The position numbers were made by a program, and so were the translations under genes. From assembly GCF_029223865.1 (NCBI RefSeq), contig NZ_CP119520.1:806001-870000 (forward strand): a DNA stretch of 64,000 bases, in the 5' to 3' direction. Position 1 is the stretch's first letter, and every line of letters begins with the position of its first letter. This DNA is from Telluria mixta (GTDB taxonomy: Bacteria; Pseudomonadota; Gammaproteobacteria; Burkholderiales; Burkholderiaceae_D). Positions 34,057-42,263 of the stretch are shown piece by piece. The notes under the pieces are model-generated. The model searched no databases. It was not told where the DNA came from and saw nothing but the letters and a program-made list of their open reading frames with translations.

Positions 34057-34940
34057 TTACCGCGGCTTGGGTGGCTGGAACCGTACGATCGCCTCGCCCG
34101 CGGCCGTCGTCTTCGGTGCCGGCCGGAACGCGTGGCCGTAGATGACCTCGAACGTCAGGCCCAGCTTGCCGTCCGCGCGGCGCCCTGCTTCCAGCGCGTC
34201 GCGCATGCGTTGCCACGCCGCCCGGCCGACGAGGCCGCGGCGGCGCGTGGCGAGCGGGTTACCCCGAACGCGCGCACGTCGGCCAGCAGCTTGTCGGCCG
34301 TGTCGTATGTCACCGTGATCTGTTCCATGTCCATGACGGGCGTCGTGAACCCCGCTTCCACGAGCTGGTCGCCGAAGTCGTGCATGTCGACGAACGGCAG
34401 CGTGTGCGGGGTCTCGTCCATCGCCGCGAACGCGGCACGCAGTTCGCGGAACGTGTCCGGACCGAAATTCGAGAACATCAGCAGGCCATCCACGCGCAGC
34501 ACGCGACGCCACTCGGCGAACACGCGGTCGGGCTGGGGATGCCAGTGCAATGCCAGGTTCGACCAGACCAGGTCGAGCGAGTTCGGACCGAACGGCAGGT
34601 TACCGAAGTCGCCGCAAACGAGATCGATGCCGGCTTTGGCCGGGAGCAAACGGCTCAACAGGGACCGGGGCGCCGACGTGGCGGCCACAGCGGTCTCGAG
34701 CATCGCCGGCACGGCGTCCAGGCCGAGCACCTGCGCGGCCGGGTAGCGCTTCTGCAGTTCTGCGATGTCGACACCGGTGCCGCAGCCGGCGTCGAGGACC
34801 TGGCGCGGCGCCGTCTTGACGAGCGTGAGACGGTCGAACATGCGGCTGGCGATCTCGCGCCGCAGGAAATCGGACGGGGCGACCCGGGCCGGGTCGGCGA
34901 ACAGCTGGCGCACGCGGACCGGATCGATCGGGGCGCTCAT
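34057..34940 (-). pseudogene. BioC-like methyltransferase, frameshifted
   Basis: A class I SAM-dependent methyltransferase of the BioC type (malonyl-ACP methylation in biotin synthesis). The amino part has motif I VLDAGCGTGVDI and LVWSNLALHWHPQP, typical of BioC-like proteins. The frame breaks near 34262. One added G at a run of four G restores GNPLATRRRGLVGRAAW and continues to FEVIYGHAFRPAP and the stop at 34057. Without it the product ends in a foreign tail. No other bio gene is in the window. The start may be the ATG at 34940 or 34967; neither has a good ribosome site. It is divergent from comF. Confidence 0.75.
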
Positions 34941-35025
34941 CTTGGAGGGGGCTTGGGGTGAAACCATGGTCGACTGCGGGCGAATGGGATAATGGCGGGA
35001 GTGTACATGATGGGCTGAAATCACG

Positions 35026-35831
35026 ATGACGACCCGTTATTTGTCCCTGCGGCACTGGCTGCGCATGCTGATGCCGTCGATGTGCGCCCTGTGCGGGGCG
35101 GGTGCGACGATGTCGTCTGTGACGCGTGTAAGGAGGCGTATGCGGAGGTGCGACAGATGCGTTGCGGGCAGTGTGCAAACCCGCTAGCAGAAATACCGTC
35201 GCTCCCGCGCAGGCGGGAGCCCAATTTAGCACTGCCGATGACGCATGAGAAATTGGATCCCCGCCTGCGCGGGGACGACGTTGGTCATATCTGTGGTACG
35301 TGCCTGCGCGATCCGCCCGCCTTCGACGCCACCATCGCCGCCGTCGATTACGCGATTCCGCTCGACCAGCTCGTGCTTCAATTAAAATTCGGCGCCCGCC
35401 TCGCGCTCGCGCCGTGGTTTGCGCGCCAGATCCGCGATGCCGTGCTGGCCCGCCCCGGCCTGCCGCTGCCCGATTTGCTGTGCCCGGTCCCGCTGGGGCC
35501 GGGCCGGCTCGTGGAGCGCGGCTTCAACCAGGCGCTGGAAATCGCGCGGCCCCTCGCGGCAGCGCTCGGGGTAGCATGTCATCCGGCGCTGGCGCTGCGC
35601 ACGCTCGACACGCCGGCCCAGTCGGGCGTGGCCCCGAGCGTGCGGGCGAGAAACGTGCGCGGCGCGTTTGCCGTGGAGGACCCGGACCTCGTCGAAGGAC
35701 GCCATGTCGGCCTCGTCGACGACGTCATGACGAGCGGCCATACGCTGGGCGAACTGGCCGCCACTTTTAAACGGTTCGGCGCGGCGCGCGTGACGAATTT
35801 TGTATTTGCGCGCACGCCGCCGAATAGATAA
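35026..35831 (+). pseudogene. comF: comF (phosphoribosyltransferase-like), frameshifted and with an inserted repeat
   Basis: ComF has an amino-terminal zinc finger and a PRTase domain and takes part in DNA uptake. The ATG at 35026 gives MPSMCALCGAG with the first Cys pair. The second pair (VVCDAC) and the rest lie in another frame, so one base is missing near 35,095-35,108 at a G run. Between the third pair (CGQC, at about 35164-35175) and the fourth (CGTC, at about 35293-35304) the family has only a few residues. Here ~28 residues come from a palindromic repeat (35197-35280) that keeps the frame. The PRTase part is normal (CPVPLGPGRLVERGFNQ and VGLVDDVMTSGHT). Confidence 0.8.
35197..35280. 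repeat. Palindromic repeat pair inserted in comF
   Basis: Two ~31-base units in inverted orientation (about 35197-35227 and 35250-35280), each a hairpin with the core CCCGCGCAGGCGGG or its complement CCCCGCCTGCGCGGGG, flank a ~22-base centre. The whole is read through in frame by the comF gene and gives the peptides PSLPRRREP and LDPRLRGDD. Single units of the same family stand at 28847-28874 and 35832-35862, so this is a dispersed element of REP or BIME type. Confidence 0.8.
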
Positions 35832-35862
35832 CTTGGATCCCCGCCTGCGCGGGGAAGACGTT
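35832..35862. repeat. Palindromic repeat unit upstream of trmL
   Basis: A single unit with the core CCCCGCCTGCGCGGGG lies between the comF stop codon and the trmL ribosome site. Its right edge is three bases from the CAGGAG sequence used by trmL, so it may affect expression of trmL or end comF transcripts. Confidence 0.7.
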
Positions 35863-35877
35863 TTCAGGAGATTAATT

Positions 35878-36348
35878 TTGTTTCACGTCGTACTGGTCGA
35901 ACCCGAGATCCCGCCCAACACGGGCAACGTCATCCGCCTGTGCGCGAACACGGGGGCGCAGCTGCACCTGGTCGAGCCGCTCGGCTTCCCGCTGGACGAT
36001 GCCAAGATGCGCCGCGCCGGTCTCGACTACCACGATTACGCCACGATGAAGGTCCACAAGAACTGGGACGCCTTCCTGGCCGACACGCAGCCGGACCCCA
36101 CGCGCATGTTCGCCATGACGACGCACGGCTCGTCGCCGTTCGCCGATGCGGCATTCCGTCCGGGCGACGTGTTCGTGTTCGGCGCCGAGTCGCGCGGCCT
36201 GGATCCGGCCCTGCGCGAGTCGTTCCCGCCGGCCCAGCGCATCCGCCTGCCGATGATGCCGGGCAACCGCAGCCTGAACCTGTCGAACACGGTGGCCGTC
36301 GTCGTCTACGAGGCGTGGCGCCAGAACGGCTACGCGGGCGGGGGTTGA
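35878..36348 (+). CDS. trmL: tRNA (cytidine(34)-2'-O)-methyltransferase TrmL
   Basis: A 156-residue SPOUT (trefoil-knot) methyltransferase, the usual length of TrmL. FHVVLVEPEIPPNTGNVIRL at the start, GAESRGLD in the middle and [20 protein letters not shown] at the end are the three family motifs. The start is a TTG at 35878, chosen because CAGGAG lies seven bases before it and an upstream start would read through the repeat. It methylates the wobble base of tRNA-Leu. Its last 115 bases are present again at 43365-43476, on the far side of the type VI secretion island. Confidence 0.92.
   Translation: MFHVVLVEPEIPPNTGNVIRLCANTGAQLHLVEPLGFPLDDAKMRRAGLDYHDYATMKVHKNWDAFLADTQPDPTRMFAMTTHGSSPFADAAFRPGDVFVFGAESRGLDPALRESFPPAQRIRLPMMPGNRSLNLSNTVAVVVYEAWRQNGYAGGG
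36234..36348. repeat. Left copy of the trmL-end direct repeat
   Basis: The last 115 bases of trmL recur at 43365-43476 in the same orientation, with one 3-base deletion (GTC) and a few substitutions, so about 95% identical. The two copies bound the T6SS cargo island like attachment sites. Confidence 0.85.
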
Positions 36349-36358
36349 GGCGACGTGA

Positions 36359-36622
36359 TTACGGTGTTCCCGACGTTAAGGCGGACGAGATAAGGCTTGC
36401 ACCGCATGACGTCTTATGGCCATGAAAGGCAACCGGGATCCCGCCGATCAACACGGACGGGTCACCCTCAACGATCACGCATATCGAATGCCCGGGCATG
36501 GGGCAGACACATGCGTCACCTTGCCGTGCAACGGCAAGACCATTGACCGAAGAGGTGGCGGACGCGACGACAACCTTGCCACCGTGACTGGTCAGATCGC
36601 CCAATCGAATCACACCTTTCAT
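36359..36622 (-). CDS. PAAR-domain protein (T6SS tip)
   Basis: An 87-residue PAAR protein, the whole length of the domain. It has the family features GDLTSHGGKVV, ARQGDACVCPMPGH and FHGHKTSCG, with the His and Cys residues that hold a zinc ion at the tip. PAAR proteins cap the VgrG spike and can carry effectors. AGGAGA lies before the start at 36622. It is the last gene of the vgrG-effector-immunity-PAAR set, and its stop is ten bases from the trmL stop. Confidence 0.92.
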   Translation of the reverse strand: MKGVIRLGDLTSHGGKVVVASATSSVNGLAVARQGDACVCPMPGHSICVIVEGDPSVLIGGIPVAFHGHKTSCGASLISSALTSGTP

Positions 36623-36667
36623 GGACGTTCTCCTGTGCAGTTTAGTAGACCCTAGCGGTAAACGACT

Positions 36668-37792
36668 TTACAGCTGATCCTCGTCCCACTGCCAGAATGT
36701 AACACCGTAATCAGTGCCGAAGGCTGGCATCATTTCACCGTCCTTAAAGTAGCGACGCGATCCTGGTTTTGCTGGCGTGAACCAATATCCTGCACGGACA
36801 CAGGCATGGCCTCCTTCGACGCGCAAACGTTCTTGGGTATTTATGGTGCGACTGTCGTCTTCGCTGACAACGGCGATGTCTTCGAATTCATCATTGATGA
36901 TTTCGACGAAATACCAATTCGAAGGAATTTCAACAAAGGCAGAACGTGCCACAAGCGAGGGCGCGAGGAATGGATCAGGCTTACCAGGACCCAACATCTT
37001 GTGCGCGAAGAAAGATGCATATTTCGGCGATTGGACAAACGCAAACATTTTTGCGCCATCAAACCATAGGTCCTTTCGACCAACCTGCTGGAGGGCATCG
37101 AGGCCGATCTCGTTGAACGTGGATGCGGGACGAAGTTTGCCACCGCCACCGCCAGTCCATGCAAATTGCAAAGCGGCATTAGGATCATCCGAAGAGACGT
37201 AAACTCCAGTACGGGGCGGGACTTTGGAACTTTCTGCCTTCACATCAGTACGCACGCGAAATTTCGAGATGCGTGGAAACTGTGCTGAAAATTCAGGATA
37301 GTTATATGCAAAGTTAAAATCAGTCCACCGACTGCGCGACCGATCATTCATCGTATCGTCTATGTTTCTGGCGTAATTACTTATTTCTTTTAATACCGCC
37401 TGAATTTTCCTTTCCTCGTCCGGCGTCGCCCAATTCATTGAGAATTCATTCAAGCCACGCAGGCACTCATTAGCGCTAGTGACTTCATATTGCTCCATAG
37501 CGCGCAAGGCGATGTCTCTCGTGAGTGATTGTCGAAAATCACTTAAAAAAGGCCATGCGCTGTTTGCCCAGTTCTGCACGGTATTCCTGTCGCCCCACCG
37601 CGCATCCTTCAGTACGGCATCCCGACCCTGCGCCCTCGCTAGATCTATTAACGGATCAATCTCACCATCCATCAGTTCGCTCACCATTTGATGCAAGCCC
37701 TTCAAGTAGTCCAGCGAAGCGTAATGATAAAGCATGGCCGCCTGAGCCTTGCGCCATGCCGATAAAGAAAATTGATCTCCTGGTGTACTCAT
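36668..37792 (-). CDS. Putative T6SS immunity protein (Imm71/Imm72-like)
   Basis: A 374-residue soluble, mostly helical protein in the amino half with a beta-rich carboxy half. The ending GYWFTPAKPGSRRYFKDGE and DYGVTFWQWDE resembles the carboxy part of immunity proteins of the Imm71/Imm72 type, which I know from Burkholderia-like toxin loci. The match is from memory of patterns and should be tested. It starts inside the stop codon of the effector gene (ATGA overlap), the usual arrangement of effector and cognate immunity gene. There is no signal peptide, so it would protect the cytoplasm. Confidence 0.6.
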   Translation of the reverse strand: MSTPGDQFSLSAWRKAQAAMLYHYASLDYLKGLHQMVSELMDGEIDPLIDLARAQGRDAVLKDARWGDRNTVQNWANSAWPFLSDFRQSLTRDIALRAMEQYEVTSANECLRGLNEFSMNWATPDEERKIQAVLKEISNYARNIDDTMNDRSRSRWTDFNFAYNYPEFSAQFPRISKFRVRTDVKAESSKVPPRTGVYVSSDDPNAALQFAWTGGGGGKLRPASTFNEIGLDALQQVGRKDLWFDGAKMFAFVQSPKYASFFAHKMLGPGKPDPFLAPSLVARSAFVEIPSNWYFVEIINDEFEDIAVVSEDDSRTINTQERLRVEGGHACVRAGYWFTPAKPGSRRYFKDGEMMPAFGTDYGVTFWQWDEDQL

Positions 37793-39417
37793 ATCGCTCC
37801 CTTAGCAATTGCAGTTGCCTGCCCAGGAAGAGCAGGCAGGCCTATTTTGTCTGCCGTCCAGACTCCGTCAAATTCTGTGTAACCCCATCCGGTATCAAAC
37901 GGCCCACTAATTTTTGGATGGTTAATTTGTTGACGCAGCCCAATATGTTCGGCAAAAAAAGTCGCCTTTTCAGACTTATCCATGGATGCCGTAACGTGGT
38001 CGACGTGAGCTTGGGTCAGCGGTGGGCCCAGCGTTGTTCCTTTGGGACTTTTCTGTAACTTATAATATATCAACGTATCGCCGCGCGGATCGCTACGTTC
38101 GATATTAAAAACAATCTGTTCCCAACCGCCTTCGAGAAAGTTGTTTGGAAGTGTATTTTTCGTCTGACTGGATGCCGGGCCGCGCCAGACATTCAATGAC
38201 TCGCCTGCTTTCACATCGTAAATTACGAATTGTCCATCGACGTTCCAATCCGGCCAGACCGCCAAATATCTGCGCCAGGCTTCTTTCGGATTAGGAGAGT
38301 TCTGCAACTTATTGAATATTTCTTCTGTTACCCAACAATCGCTCATACCACGGCTGTTCGGGGCGAGGATTCGGTAAAGACGAGCAGGACCTTTGATTGT
38401 ATGCGCCTGTAGAGTATGGAAGGACTGGATATTTTGATCGGTTAAGTATGGAAAAATCTCTTTTTGAGGCCGAGGATTGCCAGCTGCGTCAAATTTTGCA
38501 GAGAGCCTGTCTACTTCAGGTCGAATAGGCGCGACGTCTGCAGGATCAATAAACTTATCGCCGGTTTTACTTAGCCATGTTGGCTGATGTTTCAACATCA
38601 AGGTAATCGCATCAGCTTCCGGAAGCGCACCACAGAAGTGAATATTGCTCGCGTTTAGGATCGCATGCTCTCTCTCGAGAGTTCGGCGCTCCAGGTTCAA
38701 TATAATCGTGGTCAATATATCATGAACGGGCTTAAGCGTCTCTTCCATGTGCTGATTCGCCGCCAACCGTATCGCTTTAGCCTGCTCCAACGCGGCCTTG
38801 GCTTTGCGGTAGATGGTCGGTACAAGCCTGACCTTGTTAACCATTCCCTCAAGTGCAGAAATTGCCGTATCAAATGCAGCGAGCAGTGCCTTGGTATTCA
38901 CTCGGCCGCGAACTTCTTTAACGCCGGTAGCGAGCCATGCAAACACACGATCGACTTTCTGAGCCTTGATGTATTTTTGAACCTCTTCCCTTCGCAAATA
39001 TACGATCACCCACGACATTCCTCTGTCGACGGCTTTTACCACCTGATCAACTCCAAGACGCCTGACGTGTGCAAAGATGATTTTAAGTACACCCTTGAGT
39101 AAGGAGCCAAGTGTCGGAAACAGGCCAATAAGGGTCAGGACCAAAGCCAGCCATGCTGCTTTGTCCTTGCAATCATGACTTAGCTTTTTGCAATTTGCTA
39201 TGAGATCGCGTAGGTCGCAAATTTGATCGACTAACGGAATCATCGAAATTGCCGCATCGGTGAGTAGCTGGGCGGTTGATCGATCTTCGTTGAAATCGCC
39301 CTCGATCGCTTCCCAGAACCAAACAATTGGATTCGTACTCGGCTCCTTGGCTTTTTCCATATCATTCGTAGCCCATGCCAAGGCGTCGCGCATTTGTGTC
39401 GTATTGACTTCAGCCAT
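37789..39417 (-). CDS. Putative T6SS effector with membrane segment and unknown C-terminal domain
   Basis: A 542-residue protein. Residues ~48-125 (EGDFNEDRSTAQLL, IPLVDQICDLRDLI and LALVLTLIGLFPTLGSLL) are of a type seen at the amino end of T6SS cargo proteins, where a hydrophobic hairpin helps entry. A long helical segment (125-270) follows. The carboxy part, about 340-465, has RLYRILAPNSRGMSDCWVTEE and GESLNVWRGPASSQ and is the likely toxin domain. I do not recognise it; an ADP-ribosyltransferase-like fold is only a guess. It lies directly after vgrG and is coupled to the immunity gene. Confidence 0.65.
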   Translation of the reverse strand: MAEVNTTQMRDALAWATNDMEKAKEPSTNPIVWFWEAIEGDFNEDRSTAQLLTDAAISMIPLVDQICDLRDLIANCKKLSHDCKDKAAWLALVLTLIGLFPTLGSLLKGVLKIIFAHVRRLGVDQVVKAVDRGMSWVIVYLRREEVQKYIKAQKVDRVFAWLATGVKEVRGRVNTKALLAAFDTAISALEGMVNKVRLVPTIYRKAKAALEQAKAIRLAANQHMEETLKPVHDILTTIILNLERRTLEREHAILNASNIHFCGALPEADAITLMLKHQPTWLSKTGDKFIDPADVAPIRPEVDRLSAKFDAAGNPRPQKEIFPYLTDQNIQSFHTLQAHTIKGPARLYRILAPNSRGMSDCWVTEEIFNKLQNSPNPKEAWRRYLAVWPDWNVDGQFVIYDVKAGESLNVWRGPASSQTKNTLPNNFLEGGWEQIVFNIERSDPRGDTLIYYKLQKSPKGTTLGPPLTQAHVDHVTASMDKSEKATFFAEHIGLRQQINHPKISGPFDTGWGYTEFDGVWTADKIGLPALPGQATAIAKGAI

Positions 39418-39458
39418 TCAGTATGCTCGCTATCAATATAGTCGGTATTCGTTAAGCT

Positions 39459-42263
39459 TTATTCTTGCAACAAATCGCTCAACGGTGCTGCTGGCTTATC
39501 CTTTTCAGGCGTGCGCGGTTTATAAATTACTTTTTTCACGGGTTTGTTCGCGACGTTTTCCCGTCGAACCTTGCCGTTTGCATCCAGCGCTCCATTCAAA
39601 ACGGGCCCCTTGTCGAAATGAATTTCGTATTTTGCCCCATCGATTGCCTCTCCAGTGTCGGCATCTCGATAGTCCAGACCAATCCATTGTGCCGGCGGTT
39701 TTCCTTCACCGGAGAAGTGCGGCAGATCGAACGACATTCGGCCCGGGCCATCCCATTTGTGCGTGCTTGCCTTGACAGTGAAATCTCCACTGCAACCCAG
39801 TTCGATTTTTCCATCCGCGATTTTGACGTATGCGCCGCCACAAATCAGGCTGATGCTCTTTTGGGCGGCAATCGTAATCTCGCCTTCACTGGCGGTAATC
39901 GTCATGTCTTTGCCTGCGGCAATGCCAATACTGTCGTGTTGTGCCTGGATGTCGACTTTTCCAGTGTGCGCGATGTACTTCATTCCGTTCTTCTGCGAGA
40001 AAAGAGAGATACCCTGTCGAGCATTAATGTTGACGCGCTCACCCGCGACCGCCTGGATGTTCTGTTGTGCGATCACATTGTGCTGTTGGCCGCTATAGCT
40101 AACGGAAGAATAAGGGGTTGCGCTGAGGAAACCGCCATGCGCATATTGCGCGATGAGCGGTGAAGTGGTGTCGACCTCCCCGCCGCTCTGCGTATTGGTG
40201 CCTTTCTCGGCATTCCGCAGGTTCTCGTTCAGGTCCTTGTGCGGTTCGAGATCCACGGCCATGGCCTGATTCTGTTCAGCAAACTCGCCTAATTCCTTCA
40301 GGAGTGCCTGTGAACTCTCAAGCAGTCCTTGAAGCATGCCGCGTTCCAATTGATTACCCTGTGCTCGCAGCATGGCCTGGGTCGTCAACAGCAACATTTG
40401 GGCCGAGCGGATGACAACCGAGTTGTCACTGCGCAGTTCTGCTCCTTCACCTCGGGGACGGGCCTTGCCGCCCTGCCGTGGGTGTGTCAGCCAGCCCAAG
40501 TTCAATTCACTATAGCCGTGCTCACTTGCAAGCTGTGCGCTGATTTGCTCCGGTGTATCGTCCAGACGAAGCTGGTTCAGGCGGCCGCCTTGCACTTCCT
40601 TGCTCTTGATCCCGGAGAGATATTTGTTCTCTGGCAGGGTGCCGGTATGGTTGAATTTGGGCGGCGATGCTGCGCCGTTATAGACCTGGCCAACAATAAG
40701 AGGCTTGTCAGGGTCGCCACCGAGGAAATCGACTATTACCTCATCGCCAACTCGTGGCAGTGTAAATGCACCGCGCTGACCACCCGCCCACGTGCTGACG
40801 ACCCGCACCCAGGCGGAATCGGTGTCGGTGTCACTCGCGCCCGCACCTGCGTGGTCTTGTTGCCGGGTTGCCGGAAAACGGATCTTGACCCGCCCCATTG
40901 CATCGCAATGCACTTCCTCGCCTTCCGGGCCGACAACCAACGCGCTTTGTAACGTTGCGACAGGCAGATCGGTTCGAGGATCGAACGACGGCACAATCGG
41001 AATGCCGCGACGTACGCACGTGAACCGATTGCTGTAGCGTACTTCGCGTTCTGCGTTGGACTGGAGCAGACTAGAGGTTGCCAGTTCCGTTTGCCATCCA
41101 TTGGCTGAGAACAGCCGTTGGATTTTCTCGTCGACCGCTTTCGGCAAGTTACTGTCAGCCAGGACCGAGAGCTCGGTGATCACGAACTGTCTCTCATCGC
41201 TCGGATGCGTGTCGATTTCCGGGTGGCCGGACAGTCCAATCCATTCGCCGACGCACAGGTCACGTACGCCGCTTTCGCCGTGGAAGCACTTCGCTTCGTA
41301 CTCGTGTCGACGCACGCGAAGGTCGCCCAAACGGCGATAATCTTTCATGTCGTCGCCAGCGTGGGGCACGTCGACCACGTATTCGTCGATGCCGGCAGCG
41401 AGCTGGTCTCCCATCGCCCCTTGCTGCATGGTGGTCAGCGCCTGCGTTTCCATGAGGCGGACGCTTGCGTAGTCCCAGCTGTGGCGTGTAATGCCTCCGG
41501 GTTTCAGGCTACGCACGGCGGTCCAGGTAGTGATACTGTCACGTAACTCGGTAGCGTGATCGCGGTGGTAGCGCACGATGCCCGCAGAATTCTGAGCCAG
41601 CCCCATTACGTCGTCGAATAACACCAGCGTATGGGCTGGCGTGTCGCTTCTGTCGTCCTTGCTCGCCCGCCCTGGGCGCATGAACCAGGCGATTCCTTGG
41701 CGTTTCCACAAACGGCGCAGAAAGGCGGCATCCGATTCGTTGTGCTGCATGATGAATTCGCGGGCCGGGTAAGTCCCCTGTAACTGGACCGTGTCAACAT
41801 CAAATGCGTTCGCGAGGACGCCGTTCGTCTGCCTCCATTCGTCGAGAATCATCAGTGAAACGTCCACTTCGTTCTTGTTTCGGAAAACTCGCGTGTTGAC
41901 GCGTTGTTCCATGATTGCGAGCGCATCACGCGCAACCAACTGGTACGTGGCCAACCCGCCGTCGCTTTGTCCCGCGAACGCATGCGTGACAATGCCGCAG
42001 ACAGAGCGCAATTCGCCCCGGTCAGTGACCAGTTGAAGTTCAATCGGCAGTGCGATGAAATCCTTTAATGCCAGTCCGGACTGGGCTGATACGCATTGCA
42101 GGCGATATTCGAAGCCCCCGCACATGGTCTCGTTCCCGACGACGCGCTTGACGAGTAGTACTTCATCCCGGAGCCGTCGTTCGCCTGCTAGACGAAGACG
42201 AATGGGGCGGTTGGTTTGGGTAAGCGCACTTAGGAAAGCACCGGCGAGATCACGCGAGTTCAT
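39459..42263 (-). CDS. vgrG: VgrG, type VI secretion tip protein
   Basis: A 934-residue VgrG. It has the gp27-like region (about 1-380, with FIMQHNESDAAFLRRLWKRQG), the gp5-OB region with the motif GGDPDKPLIVGQVYNG, and the DUF2345 beta-helix (about 610-830, with repeats such as SIGIAAGKDMTITASEGEI). A short beta-rich tail (about 860-934) has YRDADTGEAIDGAKYEI, a transthyretin-like segment used to hold an effector. I placed the start at 42263 (MNSRDLAGAF). It trimerises to form the spike that carries the PAAR protein and effector encoded downstream. Confidence 0.93.
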   Translation of the reverse strand: MNSRDLAGAFLSALTQTNRPIRLRLAGERRLRDEVLLVKRVVGNETMCGGFEYRLQCVSAQSGLALKDFIALPIELQLVTDRGELRSVCGIVTHAFAGQSDGGLATYQLVARDALAIMEQRVNTRVFRNKNEVDVSLMILDEWRQTNGVLANAFDVDTVQLQGTYPAREFIMQHNESDAAFLRRLWKRQGIAWFMRPGRASKDDRSDTPAHTLVLFDDVMGLAQNSAGIVRYHRDHATELRDSITTWTAVRSLKPGGITRHSWDYASVRLMETQALTTMQQGAMGDQLAAGIDEYVVDVPHAGDDMKDYRRLGDLRVRRHEYEAKCFHGESGVRDLCVGEWIGLSGHPEIDTHPSDERQFVITELSVLADSNLPKAVDEKIQRLFSANGWQTELATSSLLQSNAEREVRYSNRFTCVRRGIPIVPSFDPRTDLPVATLQSALVVGPEGEEVHCDAMGRVKIRFPATRQQDHAGAGASDTDTDSAWVRVVSTWAGGQRGAFTLPRVGDEVIVDFLGGDPDKPLIVGQVYNGAASPPKFNHTGTLPENKYLSGIKSKEVQGGRLNQLRLDDTPEQISAQLASEHGYSELNLGWLTHPRQGGKARPRGEGAELRSDNSVVIRSAQMLLLTTQAMLRAQGNQLERGMLQGLLESSQALLKELGEFAEQNQAMAVDLEPHKDLNENLRNAEKGTNTQSGGEVDTTSPLIAQYAHGGFLSATPYSSVSYSGQQHNVIAQQNIQAVAGERVNINARQGISLFSQKNGMKYIAHTGKVDIQAQHDSIGIAAGKDMTITASEGEITIAAQKSISLICGGAYVKIADGKIELGCSGDFTVKASTHKWDGPGRMSFDLPHFSGEGKPPAQWIGLDYRDADTGEAIDGAKYEIHFDKGPVLNGALDANGKVRRENVANKPVKKVIYKPRTPEKDKPAAPLSDLLQE

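Noticed and set aside
36359..42263. A complete T6SS gene cluster
   Set aside because: Only tip, effector, immunity and PAAR genes are present. No sheath, baseplate, TssM or ClpV gene is in the window, so this is a cargo set served by an apparatus encoded elsewhere.
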